From an uncultured Verrucomicrobiota bacterium (GTDB lineage Bacteria > Verrucomicrobiota > Verrucomicrobiae > Opitutales > Opitutaceae): 16,506 bases of DNA. Shown here in pieces: positions 8,555 through 16,135 of this stretch. Position 1 is the stretch's first letter. Every line of letters begins with the position of its first letter. Both the position numbers and the translations under genes were made by a program. The notes below the pieces were generated by a model. The model worked only from the letters and a program-made list of their open reading frames with translations. It searched no databases and was not told where the DNA came from. The stretch spans positions 1 through 16,506 of the forward strand of contig CAMLNJ010000011.1 in assembly GCA_946481225.1 (NCBI GenBank). The letters are read 5' to 3'.

Positions 8555-9757
8555 TCAGCCCCCGGGCTCCCGCACGAGCCCCGCCTGCCAGGCCGCGGGC
8601 GAACGCGCCGCGAGTTGCTCCGGCGAAATCCCGGACGCCTCCGCCCCGGTCGCGAGAGCTTCCCGCAACGCCGCCTCCAGGGCCTGCTCGCTGCCATGGG
8701 GGTAAACGAGCCCTAGCCGCCCTTCCCTCGCCGTTCGGCCGATATAACCAAAATCCGAGGCGATGATCGGCCTCCGCGCCCCGATGGCGTTCGCCAGTAT
8801 GCCCGACGAGTATCTAAACTTCCGATACGGAACCAACACCCAGTCGCACGCCGAGAAATACTCCGGCAGTTCATCCGCCGGCACGAAGCGCTCGACCGCC
8901 CGCGCCCACCCGCCCGCCGCCAATTTGTCCAGCGTCGCCCGCTCCGCCGTGCCCAGGCGCCCGTTCGATCCCACGCGCAATAAAAAGGGCGCGCGCTCCG
9001 CCCCCGCGTCCGCCCCGCGCGTCAATCGCACGAAGGCCGCGAGCACGTCCGGCAGGCCCTTGCGCGGCTCCGCGCTGCCGAGGTGGAGAAAAATCGTCCT
9101 CCCTTCGGGCAGACCCAGCGCCCGCCGGGCCTCTTCGCGCGTCAGGCGCGGAGCCCGTTCCCAAGGATCGCTCAACTGGCGCCCCGGAATCCCCGCGTTC
9201 ACGCGCGCCATCGACGCGACCGCCTCGTCCACGAGGAAATACAGCCCGCGCAGCAAACGCGCCCCCTCCGGCGTGCGCAGCCAGCGGTGCAGGCGCCCGC
9301 GCAGACGCCAGCGTTTGCCCAGCGGCGGCGCCCAACGCCACTTCGCGTCCAGCGCGTAAGGGTGAAACCAGATGCCTTCCACCCGCCCCTCCAACGCCCG
9401 GCGCACGCCCGCGTCCGCGTCCAGCAGTCCGTCCCAGAGCTTGTCGATGAACGCAAAAAACACCCGCTCCGCCCCGATCGCCTCGGCGCGCCGAGCCGCC
9501 TCCGCGACCAGTCCGCGCCCGCCTCGCTCGTTCGCTCCCGCGACACCCCAGTCCACGGATTCCCAGACGAGCCCGTGAGACGCCGCCTGGCTGCGCACGC
9601 GCGAATCGTCCGCCGAACCGAGCACCGAGACGCGCCGGCCCGCGCGCTGGAAGGCCAGAATGATCAGCACGAGCCAGAAGGCGTGGTGCCCGTCTACGTC
9701 CGGTTCGACGACCAAAACCCGACGCTCGCCCGCGGTGCTGGAAACGGAGTCGTTCAC
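8555..9757 (-). CDS. GT4-like glycosyltransferase lacking a clear E-x7-E motif
   Basis: This 400-residue protein has a GT-B layout. The N-terminal half starts RRVLVVEPDVDGHHAFWLVLI (12-32). The C-terminal half has FLHLGSAEPRKGLPDVLAAF (223-242), a donor-domain start typical of GT4 with a basic residue (K233) that binds the diphosphate, and a VLVPY strand (307-311). Where GT4 enzymes usually show E-x7-E, this protein reads RKFRYSSGILANAIGARRP (312-330): the first acidic residue is not evident, as in other transferases with a YSSG loop. The start is GTG 9757, which overlaps the stop of the upstream transferase as GTGA. The frame remains open much further upstream, but that part lies inside the neighbouring gene. 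A gap of about 85 bases separates it from the nitroreductase gene. The sugar substrate cannot be assigned. Confidence 0.87.
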   Translation of the reverse strand: MNDSVSSTAGERRVLVVEPDVDGHHAFWLVLIILAFQRAGRRVSVLGSADDSRVRSQAASHGLVWESVDWGVAGANERGGRGLVAEAARRAEAIGAERVFFAFIDKLWDGLLDADAGVRRALEGRVEGIWFHPYALDAKWRWAPPLGKRWRLRGRLHRWLRTPEGARLLRGLYFLVDEAVASMARVNAGIPGRQLSDPWERAPRLTREEARRALGLPEGRTIFLHLGSAEPRKGLPDVLAAFVRLTRGADAGAERAPFLLRVGSNGRLGTAERATLDKLAAGGWARAVERFVPADELPEYFSACDWVLVPYRKFRYSSGILANAIGARRPIIASDFGYIGRTAREGRLGLVYPHGSEQALEAALREALATGAEASGISPEQLAARSPAAWQAGLVREPGG

Positions 9758-10800
9758 GCGCGCGACGCCAGCCTGGCGTAAAGCTTTACATACGCATCGG
9801 CGATCGCCGCGCGCGAATAGGTTCGAGCGTAGGTTCGCGCCCCCGCCTCCGCCAAGGCCGCCCGCCGATCCGGACGCGCCAGCAGCTCCGCCACCGCGCG
9901 CGCCAAGCTCGACGCGTCGTCCACCGGCGTAAGCAGCCCGTTTCCGCCGTCGGCGATCAACTCCGCCGGCCCTTGGGAGCGCGTCGCCACGATCGGGCAA
10001 CGGTGAACCCACGATTCCAACACGATCGACCCGAGCCCCTCGTGGCGCGAGGGACAGACAAACACGTCCGCGGCGCGCATCAGCGCCGTCACGTCCTCGC
10101 GCCAGCCGAGGAAACGCACCCGCGACGCCAGCCCCAGCTCCGTGCAAAGCCGGCGCAGCGGCTCCTCCTCCGGCCCGCTCCCCGCCAACCAAAGAATCGC
10201 ATCGGGGATCTCGGCCAGCGCCCGCAGCAAAACATCGAATCCCTTGTTCGCGTGCAACCGCCCCGCCGCGAGAATCAGGGGCCGGTCCGGCGGCGTCTCA
10301 AAGTCGGCGCGGCGCACCGGCTCGACCGGCGTCTCATCCGCGAAATTCGGAATATGGAAAACGCGTTCCTCCGGCATCCCGCCCTCCACCAAGTGCCGGC
10401 AAATGCCGCGCGTGATGCCCACCCAGTAGTCGGCGTGGCGATAAGACTTCAGGTCGTAGTAATGCCCCAGCCGGTTCACCAAGACGTAACGCCCCCGCCC
10501 TGGCGGCGTCGAAGCGCTCGCGCGCCCCATCCAGGTCATCACGATCTCCGGCCGAAACTCCGCCAGCGCGCGCCGATAGCGCCAGCGCCCGAAAAAATCC
10601 AAGGCCCCGCCAAAGCCGTGCCCGGAAGTCTCCACGCCGCCTCGCCGCAAGGTCTCGATACGATGCGCATGCGGCCGCAAGAACGCCCGCTGCACGAGCT
10701 CCGGCCGCTCCTGCAAGGCCAGCACGAGACGAGTATAGAAATTCTCCGCCCCGCCGCGCTCGGCACCCGCCAACACTTGGGCGACACGGATGGGATTCAT
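9754..10800 (-). CDS. Glycosyltransferase family 4 protein
   Basis: This 348-residue GT-B retaining glycosyltransferase is complete. The N-terminal domain begins IRVAQVLAGAERGGAENF (4-21), with the glycine-rich acceptor loop. The donor domain starts LILAAGRLHANKGFDVLLRAL (175-195) and contains WLAGSGPEE (204-212). The E-x7-E motif is intact (E254 and E262, in CPSRHEGLGSIVLESW). There is no signal peptide; the enzyme should act in the cytoplasm at the inner membrane. ATG 10800 is the first ATG and gives the family-typical start; the nine codons added by TTG 10827 are not conserved in style. It follows the CgeB-like gene after 45 bases and overlaps the next gene by four bases. In this setting it most likely adds one sugar of the LPS core or oligosaccharide. 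Confidence 0.92.
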   Translation of the reverse strand: MNPIRVAQVLAGAERGGAENFYTRLVLALQERPELVQRAFLRPHAHRIETLRRGGVETSGHGFGGALDFFGRWRYRRALAEFRPEIVMTWMGRASASTPPGRGRYVLVNRLGHYYDLKSYRHADYWVGITRGICRHLVEGGMPEERVFHIPNFADETPVEPVRRADFETPPDRPLILAAGRLHANKGFDVLLRALAEIPDAILWLAGSGPEEEPLRRLCTELGLASRVRFLGWREDVTALMRAADVFVCPSRHEGLGSIVLESWVHRCPIVATRSQGPAELIADGGNGLLTPVDDASSLARAVAELLARPDRRAALAEAGARTYARTYSRAAIADAYVKLYARLASRA

Positions 10801-10845
10801 GGAAGGAGCGACTGAAACGTAACCCAAAGAGCGTCCGCGCCGGAA

Positions 10846-11886
10846 TCAGCGCATCGATCCGTCGAGCCGGATGTCCTGCGCCCAGACGTAATCATGCGAA
10901 AACGGAATCTGCAGCGACGCCTCGAGGATATACTGCGCGTAGAGCCGGGAATTCATCTCGCGGTGGAAAAAAGCGCGGGCCTTCGCCGCCCAGGCTCGGC
11001 GCTTCGCGTCGTCGTGGTGAAACTCCCGGATCAGCCGCAGCAACTCGTCCTCGGAACGGAAATACACCACGCTCTCGGCGGGCAGCAGGCTGTCGAAGCC
11101 GAGATTGCCGTGGGTGAATTGCAGGATGCCGTTGCCCGCCAGCTGCGCCATGCGCGCGGAGGAATACCAGTGGTGGACCTCCTGCCGATTGAGATTCAAC
11201 CCCATTTTCGTAGCCGCCAGCGCGCGTTCGTAATCGCGCCCCCAGACCGGAGGTTCGCCGAAGCTGCCATGGGTCTTGAACACCAACTCGCCTCCGAGCT
11301 GGTCCTTGAGTCGCTTCACCATCGCGAGCCGCTCGGTGAACTCGTCGCTGTTGCTGCAAAAAAGCAGGTCCACCGGCAGGTCCGTGCGCACGGAGTTATC
11401 GAGCGTCTCCACCGAGGCGTCGACCGGATTGGGCATGTGGTAGACCCGTGCGCCCAGGCCCTCGAACATCTTCAGCTCGCGCCGACCGGTCGAGACGAAG
11501 ATCGCGTCGACCACCGCCGCGCGGCGACGGATGCGCTCCACGTTGGAGGCCACGAAAAGCGGGTCGTTGTTGCAGTGCGCCACCGCGCAGCCCGGGCGCA
11601 TGCGCTTGATCTCCCGCAAGGTCTCGTCGGCGATGATGTCGCAATGTCCGGCGATGACCAGATCCGGCTCCACCGCCTCCACCGTCTCCAAGAGACGACG
11701 GTTGGCCTTGCCTTCGCCAAGCGCGCGGACGCCGAAAGGCGCCTCGAAGGCGGCCACATCCCGATCGCTGAAGGTGACCGTGTAGTGGTCGTTCTTGATC
11801 AGTCCGAACGTGAGCTTCTGCGCCCAGCTCACGCGCGTCAGTCCATAGCGGCGGAGTTGTTGGTAGGCGACGTGGAGGACTCTCAT
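10846..11886 (-). CDS. CgeB-like glycosyltransferase
   Basis: This 346-residue protein resembles the CgeB/Glyco_trans_1_2 (PF13524) group of GT-B glycosyltransferases. It begins MRVLHVAYQQLRRYG. The first half contains EPDLVIAGHCDIIADETL (73-90) and AVAHCNNDPLF (101-111), the pattern in which the protein notes a host-sugar strand followed by an N-N-D turn. The second half has VDLLFCSNSDEF (172-183), MGLNLNR (228-234) and SSARMAQLAGNGILQFTH (242-259), typical of the C-terminal transferase domain. ATG 11886 is chosen from the family-like start; another ATG at 11919 and a start at 11961 are possible, and no Shine-Dalgarno decides. A 122-base gap to the YrbL-like gene upstream could hold an internal promoter, though I see no clear one. 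The assignment to glycosyltransferases is fairly sure; the sugar is unknown. Confidence 0.82.
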   Translation of the reverse strand: MRVLHVAYQQLRRYGLTRVSWAQKLTFGLIKNDHYTVTFSDRDVAAFEAPFGVRALGEGKANRRLLETVEAVEPDLVIAGHCDIIADETLREIKRMRPGCAVAHCNNDPLFVASNVERIRRRAAVVDAIFVSTGRRELKMFEGLGARVYHMPNPVDASVETLDNSVRTDLPVDLLFCSNSDEFTERLAMVKRLKDQLGGELVFKTHGSFGEPPVWGRDYERALAATKMGLNLNRQEVHHWYSSARMAQLAGNGILQFTHGNLGFDSLLPAESVVYFRSEDELLRLIREFHHDDAKRRAWAAKARAFFHREMNSRLYAQYILEASLQIPFSHDYVWAQDIRLDGSMR

Positions 11887-12008
11887 GAAAAGACGCGCGC
11901 GAGGCGCGGAAAAACGCATGACGTGTCGCAGGCCGGCGCTTGAAGCAAGGCCTAGTTGCACGATACCCGGGGGCGCCGATCAGGAATGCGCACCACGCCG
12001 CGCCACGA

Positions 12009-12761
12009 TCAACGGTGCCTCAACATGCCCAGGCGCCAGCGTAAAACCTTCGCCGCCCGCTCCGGATCGGCCAGATCCGCGGCGGTCCGCTCGATCCGGA
12101 CCCAGCCTTTGAGCAATTTCGCGGCGATGCGGCGACGGGCCAGCGCAGGCAAAAGACCGCCCGGAAAAAACCACGCCGCATCGCCAAAACCGTCCACCAG
12201 ATGAAGCGTCACCTCGCCCGCGGGCCCTCGGCGGGCCACGAGATTATGATCCAACAGCTCCCGCGTTATGATGCGGTGCTCCATCAAAAAACGGCCGAAC
12301 TCATCGAAGGCCGCGCGAAATTCCGTCGGCAAGGCGCCATTGGCCAGCTGCTCGCGAACACTGCGCGCAATACGCCCGTCCGCATCGCGTATCAGATCGA
12401 GCACCAGGCCGGGGCCGAGATCGGTCGGAACCACGCCATAGACTCGGGGAAAATGGCGACCCATCCGCTCCGCGCCCAGATTCCGCTGCAACGCGCCCAG
12501 CTCCTTCAACTCGTCGGCGTTGTTATCGTATACGCGCCGGAACCGCATCGGCCAAAACCGGCGCCCATTCGCCTGCAGCACCGAGCTGCCATCCGTGCGC
12601 GCCACCTTCACGCAACGCTCTGGAAAATCCGGATGCACATAGCAGCGGCGGCGCCCGCCTACGCCAAAAGGCTGGAGCCCCGCCAAACGCAGCGGGAGCG
12701 GACCGGCGCCCGCACGAGGCGTCGCGTCCCCGGAACCGGATTTTTTTTCCTCGGTGGACAT
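12009..12761 (-). CDS. YrbL family kinase-like protein
   Basis: This 250-residue protein matches the YrbL family (PF10707), whose E. coli member is controlled by PhoP and PmrA and has no established function. Shared landmarks are LQPFGVGGRRRCYVHPDFPERCVKVA (29-54; E. coli has an equivalent GRHRKCYAHPEDAQRCIKI), HFPRVYGVVPTDLGPGLVLDLI (103-124) and the block HRIITRELLDHNLV (162-175). The fold appears kinase-like: K52 sits where the ATP-binding lysine would be, E168 and N173 in a catalytic-loop-like T-R-E-L-x-x-x-N, and D190 in LVDGFGD like the DFG aspartate. The usual HRD aspartate is replaced by glutamate (inference from alignment by eye). The first 25 residues are polar and probably disordered. 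ATG 12761 starts 16 bases after the glycosyltransferase stop. A run of eight A's encodes codons 5-7. The setting suggests phosphorylation of an LPS sugar or a regulatory role, both unproven. Confidence 0.85.
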   Translation of the reverse strand: MSTEEKKSGSGDATPRAGAGPLPLRLAGLQPFGVGGRRRCYVHPDFPERCVKVARTDGSSVLQANGRRFWPMRFRRVYDNNADELKELGALQRNLGAERMGRHFPRVYGVVPTDLGPGLVLDLIRDADGRIARSVREQLANGALPTEFRAAFDEFGRFLMEHRIITRELLDHNLVARRGPAGEVTLHLVDGFGDAAWFFPGGLLPALARRRIAAKLLKGWVRIERTAADLADPERAAKVLRWRLGMLRHR

Positions 12762-12777
12762 GGTAGGGACGGCAAAT

Positions 12778-13893
12778 TCAATCGCGGGGGCTCGCGAGCA
12801 AATCACGATACACCGCAAGCGTCGCCTCGCACATCGCCTCGAGGGTAAACTCGCTCGGAATCTCCGCCGGCTCCGGCGCGTCGGCCAACAGCGCCCGCAC
12901 CGTGCGCAACAAAGCCGCCTCGTCCCCCGCCGCCACGCGGCCCGCGGGAAACACCGCGCCCAACTGCTCCGCCACGCCTCCATGGTCGTAACCCGCCACC
13001 GGTCTGCCAAGCGCGAGCGCCTCGAGCGAGATTCGGCCAAAGGCCTCGGGCTGCCGCGAAAGCGAACAGGTGACGTCGCACACCGCCATCAACTCCCGCA
13101 CATCCTCGCGATGCCCCAGCCAGACGACACGGTCCGCCACGCCGAGCTTCTCGGCCAGGGCGCGCAGCTGCGCCTCGTAGGCGCGCTTGTGGACATGCGT
13201 TTCCCCCGCCACGACGCCCCACGCGTCGACCCCGGCGGCCCGCAGCCCCCCGATGAGCCGAAGAAAATCCTCGTGCCCTTTCCAGCGGGTGATCCGGCCG
13301 GGCAACAAGATCGTGCGCCGGCCCTCCAGCTCCGGGTGCTCGCGCCTCCAGCGCTCAAGCCAGGCCGCGTCCGGCCGGTATCCCCGCGGGAACTCGGCCC
13401 GCGAGACGCCGCGATGAATCACACGCAAGCGCGCCGGATCGACCGAGGGATAATTTTCCCGCACGTAGTCGGCCACGCTCTGCGAGACCGCGATCACCCG
13501 CTCCCCGCGCGTCATCACCGCGGAATACCGGTTCACCGAGTAAAACCCATGCACCGTGCTCACCAAGCGGGGCCGCGAAGCCTGCGCCATGCCGCGCAAC
13601 GCCCACCACGCCACCCAGCCCGGCACGCGCGAGCGGATATGCACGATGTCGGGCCGCTCCGCCTCCAGCACACGCCGCAGCGGCCGGATCTGCAACAAGG
13701 TGCCCAGGCTCTTGCGATGCACGGGCAGGGCGACATGCCGGGCCCCGCCCGCCTCCAGCGCCGCGACCTTGCGCCCTCCGCTGGAAACCACGACGGCCTC
13801 GTGGCCCGCGCCGACCAGATGCGCGGCGATCTCCAAAGTGCCGCGCTCCACGCCCCCGGAATTCAACTCGGGCAATATCTGCAAGACTTTCAT
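12778..13893 (-). CDS. Glycosyltransferase family 4 protein
   Basis: This 371-residue GT-B glycosyltransferase has a complete set of GT4 features. It starts MKVLQILPELNSGGVERGTL, with the acceptor-binding glycine loop at 13-18. STVHGFYSVNRYS (112-124) and VIAVSQSVADYV (133-144) are typical middle strands. The donor domain begins ILLPGRITRWKGHEDFLRLI (195-214). The E-x7-E motif is intact (E283, E291 in QPEAFGRISLEALALGRPV). ATG 13893 is preceded by GGAGG at 13901-13905 with a 7-base spacer, and it overlaps the stop of the ELM1/GtrOC1 gene as ATGA, so translation is coupled. An open frame extends 17 codons upstream but lacks a ribosome site. The enzyme probably adds a core sugar; its donor cannot be told. 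Confidence 0.93.
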   Translation of the reverse strand: MKVLQILPELNSGGVERGTLEIAAHLVGAGHEAVVVSSGGRKVAALEAGGARHVALPVHRKSLGTLLQIRPLRRVLEAERPDIVHIRSRVPGWVAWWALRGMAQASRPRLVSTVHGFYSVNRYSAVMTRGERVIAVSQSVADYVRENYPSVDPARLRVIHRGVSRAEFPRGYRPDAAWLERWRREHPELEGRRTILLPGRITRWKGHEDFLRLIGGLRAAGVDAWGVVAGETHVHKRAYEAQLRALAEKLGVADRVVWLGHREDVRELMAVCDVTCSLSRQPEAFGRISLEALALGRPVAGYDHGGVAEQLGAVFPAGRVAAGDEAALLRTVRALLADAPEPAEIPSEFTLEAMCEATLAVYRDLLASPRD

Positions 13894-14825
13894 CGTGAGG
13901 CCTCCCGCCGCGGGAACCAGCGCCCGGTTATCGCTTCGGCGCAACGCCCGGCCTCGTGAAACCGGACCGGCGACGCCTTCGGTTGATCGGGAAACCTCGC
14001 GGCCAGCCCCGCCGCGATCAGGCCTTCCACCGCGCGCGCCGGGCGCCCGCCGCCGCCCCGCCCCGCCGGCGGCGCCGGCAACACGCCCGTCTCCGCGCCC
14101 GCGGTCAGCGCCTCATGCACCATCGAAACGCTGTCCGCCGTCACCCATACCGTCATGGCGCGCGCCAGCTCCCCGGCGAGCCACCCAGGACCGGTCTGTT
14201 GATGCGGCATCTTCGTCACCCGAACATCGCGGGGAAGCGCAAGGCCGCCTAAATATCCCTCCGGCGTGCGCCGCGAGTCGGCCACGACCCACTCGAAATC
14301 GGGCCTCGCGGAGAGCGCGCTCGCGATCATCGGCCCGAGCGCCGCCCCGTCCCAGCCGTGGTGCTTGGACGGGCCGCCAAGCAAAACCAGCCCGCGCGCC
14401 TCCTTGACCGGCAAATCCTCGGGCACGCGATTCAACGCGCCCCGCGTCAACATCCGCCTCGCCGTATCCCCCGCTCCCTCGGGCACGTCGTGCCGCGGCA
14501 CCAGCGCGAGATCGAACAGCGCCAAGGGCAGACTGGGGTTCATGATCACCACCGAGCGCGCCCCGAGCCGGCGGGCAGCCCACCAGAGCGGAAGATGCGT
14601 GCGATGCCCCGCCGCGATCACGAGCTCCGGCCTTCTCACATTGTCCGACGCGAACGCCACCGCCCGCATCCGCGTCCACAGGGGCGCCTTCGGGTCGAGC
14701 GTCACCACCTCGTGCGTCGCGCCGGTCCGACGGGCCAACGCCAATGCCAGCCCGACGCTTTGGTTGGCATGGCCCGGCCGGCCGTCCGACAGGACCCGTA
14801 TGTGCCGCAAATCCGCGCCGCTCAC
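13890..14825 (-). CDS. ELM1/GtrOC1 family putative glycosyltransferase
   Basis: This 311-residue protein belongs to the ELM1 family (PF06258), named after a plant mitochondrial fission factor but in bacteria associated with LPS outer-core genes (GtrOC1). Signature segments are VLSDGRPGHANQSVGLA (11-27), ELVIAAGHRTHLPLWWAARR (67-86), LVLLGGPSKHHGWD (146-159) and VTADSVSMVHEAL (228-240); the last resembles the donor site of GT-B enzymes such as LpxB and MurG. GTG 14825 is the start: AAGGAGG lies 7 bases upstream and the GTG overlaps the acyltransferase stop as GTGA. The same frame is open for another 277 codons, but that part is the acyltransferase gene read in another frame. Its position between the lipid A-type acyltransferase and a GT4 gene supports transfer of an early core sugar. 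The activity itself is inferred, not demonstrated. Confidence 0.9.
   Translation of the reverse strand: MSGADLRHIRVLSDGRPGHANQSVGLALALARRTGATHEVVTLDPKAPLWTRMRAVAFASDNVRRPELVIAAGHRTHLPLWWAARRLGARSVVIMNPSLPLALFDLALVPRHDVPEGAGDTARRMLTRGALNRVPEDLPVKEARGLVLLGGPSKHHGWDGAALGPMIASALSARPDFEWVVADSRRTPEGYLGGLALPRDVRVTKMPHQQTGPGWLAGELARAMTVWVTADSVSMVHEALTAGAETGVLPAPPAGRGGGGRPARAVEGLIAAGLAARFPDQPKASPVRFHEAGRCAEAITGRWFPRREASR
13901..13905 (-). promoter_or_regulatory. Ribosome binding site GGAGG deciding the GT4 start
   Basis: GGAGG is 7 bases before ATG 13893 and lies inside the end of the upstream coding region. It confirms ATG 13893 rather than a start further upstream. Confidence 0.65.
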
Positions 14826-16135
14826 GTTTGAACCTCCTTCGCCACGACCCAGCCCAACCCGAGCGCGCGCGCCGCCTTGCGCAGGCCCTTGGGCGCCGCC
14901 TTCGTCGCCACCACGAACTCGAGCGGCTGGCCATGCGCCTCGTCGACGCTCCGCAAAAACGCCTCGAATCCCTCGCCGCCGTATCGGTGGGACTCGTGAG
15001 CTCGCGCCGGGGCCGGCTGCGGCTCGGCCGCATCGGAGGCGAGCGCCAACTCGTAGTCCACGTCGTCGGGACTGGAGATCGGCTGGGCCGGCAGCCCTTG
15101 CGATTTTTCCACCCAGAGCAGCGCGCGTCGCCGCTTCGGCGCCGCGGCCTCCATCGAGCGCGGCGTCTTTCCCGGCACGACGTGCGGCTCGCGCCGGCGG
15201 ATCTTCCAGCGGTCCTGCAACCAAAAGACGTCGGCCGGACTCTCCCGGATCATCTGCTCCAACAGCCTCATGACCCCCGCCGTCGACGGCTCGCCCGCCT
15301 CCAACGCGTGAAACTTCATCTCCCAACGCCCCGCGCCCGTCGTGCGCAAGGAGACGCCCACCACCGCCGCCCCGGTGCGGCGCGCGAGGATCGCAGGAAT
15401 CGGCGTGCAACTCGTCAGACGCCCGAAAAACGGCACGAGCTCCCCCACCTTCCCCGCGCGCTGATCCGCCAGCACGCCCAGGACGCCGCCCTGCCGCAAA
15501 AAGGCCGCCATCCCGAGCGGGTTGTCCTTCTTCGAAAAGAGCCCCACGCCGCGCCCCGCCCGCGTCGCTTTCACCCGCTCGTCCATGATCGGGTTGTTGA
15601 GCGGTCGATAGACGGTCGCCCCCTTCACGCCCGGCGGCAAAAGCTTCGGAAACCACTGCGCCAGCGCCTCCCAGTTTCCCATATGGGCCAGGACGATCAC
15701 CACGCCGCGCCCCCGCGCCAACGCCTCGCGGTAAACGATTTCATCCCGCACGAGCAAAGCCCTCCCCAAGGCGGCCTCTCCCATGTCCCCCGTGCGCAAC
15801 GAACACAGCAGATTCGCCCCGCTGCGGCGAAACACCTCCGCGCCGAGCTCATCCAGTTCCCGCGGCGAACGCTCCCCTGCGAACGCGATGCGCAGATTGC
15901 GAATCACCATTCGCTTCCGCCGGGGCAGCAATCTGCAAGCGCAGGCTCCCGCCAGCCTGCCCGCGCCCGCCACCCACGAGAGCGGCAGCAGGCCCAGCAT
16001 CGTCTCCATCGCCACATAGGCCGCCGTCTCCAGCCGCCACTGCAACCGCCGCGTCCATCGAGGCCGGCCGCGCGCGCGCGACCGCCTCTTGGGAGGCGCG
16101 GCGGAAATGGGAGTGGAGGATTCTTCGGCGGACAT
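14822..16135 (-). CDS. LpxL/HtrB-type lipid A acyltransferase with C-terminal extension
   Basis: This 437-residue protein contains a lysophospholipid/lipid A acyltransferase domain of the HtrB/LpxL family (PF03279), which adds secondary acyl chains to lipid A at the inner membrane. A basic N-terminus (17-30) is followed by a hydrophobic stretch (about 36-70) that probably anchors the protein. The catalytic H-x4-E is intact in LAHMGNWEAL (H151, E156). VYRPLNNPIMDERV (175-188), VLADQRAGKVGELVPFFG (221-238) and DVFWLQDRWKIRR (302-314) are the expected further blocks. LpxL enzymes are about 300 residues; here about 120 residues follow W310. They form a basic, proline-containing linker and a small domain ending in FEAFLRSVDEAHGQPLEFVV and a helix, which I do not recognise. 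ATG 16135 is chosen because the 32 residues before it are unlike the family. It is the first gene of the long minus-strand operon and overlaps the next start. Confidence 0.9.
   Translation of the reverse strand: MSAEESSTPISAAPPKRRSRARGRPRWTRRLQWRLETAAYVAMETMLGLLPLSWVAGAGRLAGACACRLLPRRKRMVIRNLRIAFAGERSPRELDELGAEVFRRSGANLLCSLRTGDMGEAALGRALLVRDEIVYREALARGRGVVIVLAHMGNWEALAQWFPKLLPPGVKGATVYRPLNNPIMDERVKATRAGRGVGLFSKKDNPLGMAAFLRQGGVLGVLADQRAGKVGELVPFFGRLTSCTPIPAILARRTGAAVVGVSLRTTGAGRWEMKFHALEAGEPSTAGVMRLLEQMIRESPADVFWLQDRWKIRRREPHVVPGKTPRSMEAAAPKRRRALLWVEKSQGLPAQPISSPDDVDYELALASDAAEPQPAPARAHESHRYGGEGFEAFLRSVDEAHGQPLEFVVATKAAPKGLRKAARALGLGWVVAKEVQT
14833..14839 (-). promoter_or_regulatory. Ribosome binding site AAGGAGG deciding the ELM1/GtrOC1 start
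   Basis: AAGGAGG ends 7 bases before GTG 14825. It is the strongest Shine-Dalgarno seen in the window and fixes a GTG start in a frame that is open much further upstream. Confidence 0.75.

Noticed and set aside
6681..8705. Open frame of 674 codons on the plus strand
   Set aside because: It crosses two minus-strand genes with clear pyruvyl transferase and nitroreductase motifs. Its own translation is Arg/His/Pro-rich and resembles no family.
9758..10192. N-terminal extension of the glycosyltransferase ending at 8555
   Set aside because: It overlaps the conserved donor domain of the upstream GT4 gene. The GTGA overlap gives a simpler start at 9757.
14826..15656. Long N-terminal extension of the ELM1/GtrOC1 frame
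   Set aside because: The extension is the acyltransferase gene read in another frame. AAGGAGG before GTG 14825 fixes the true start.
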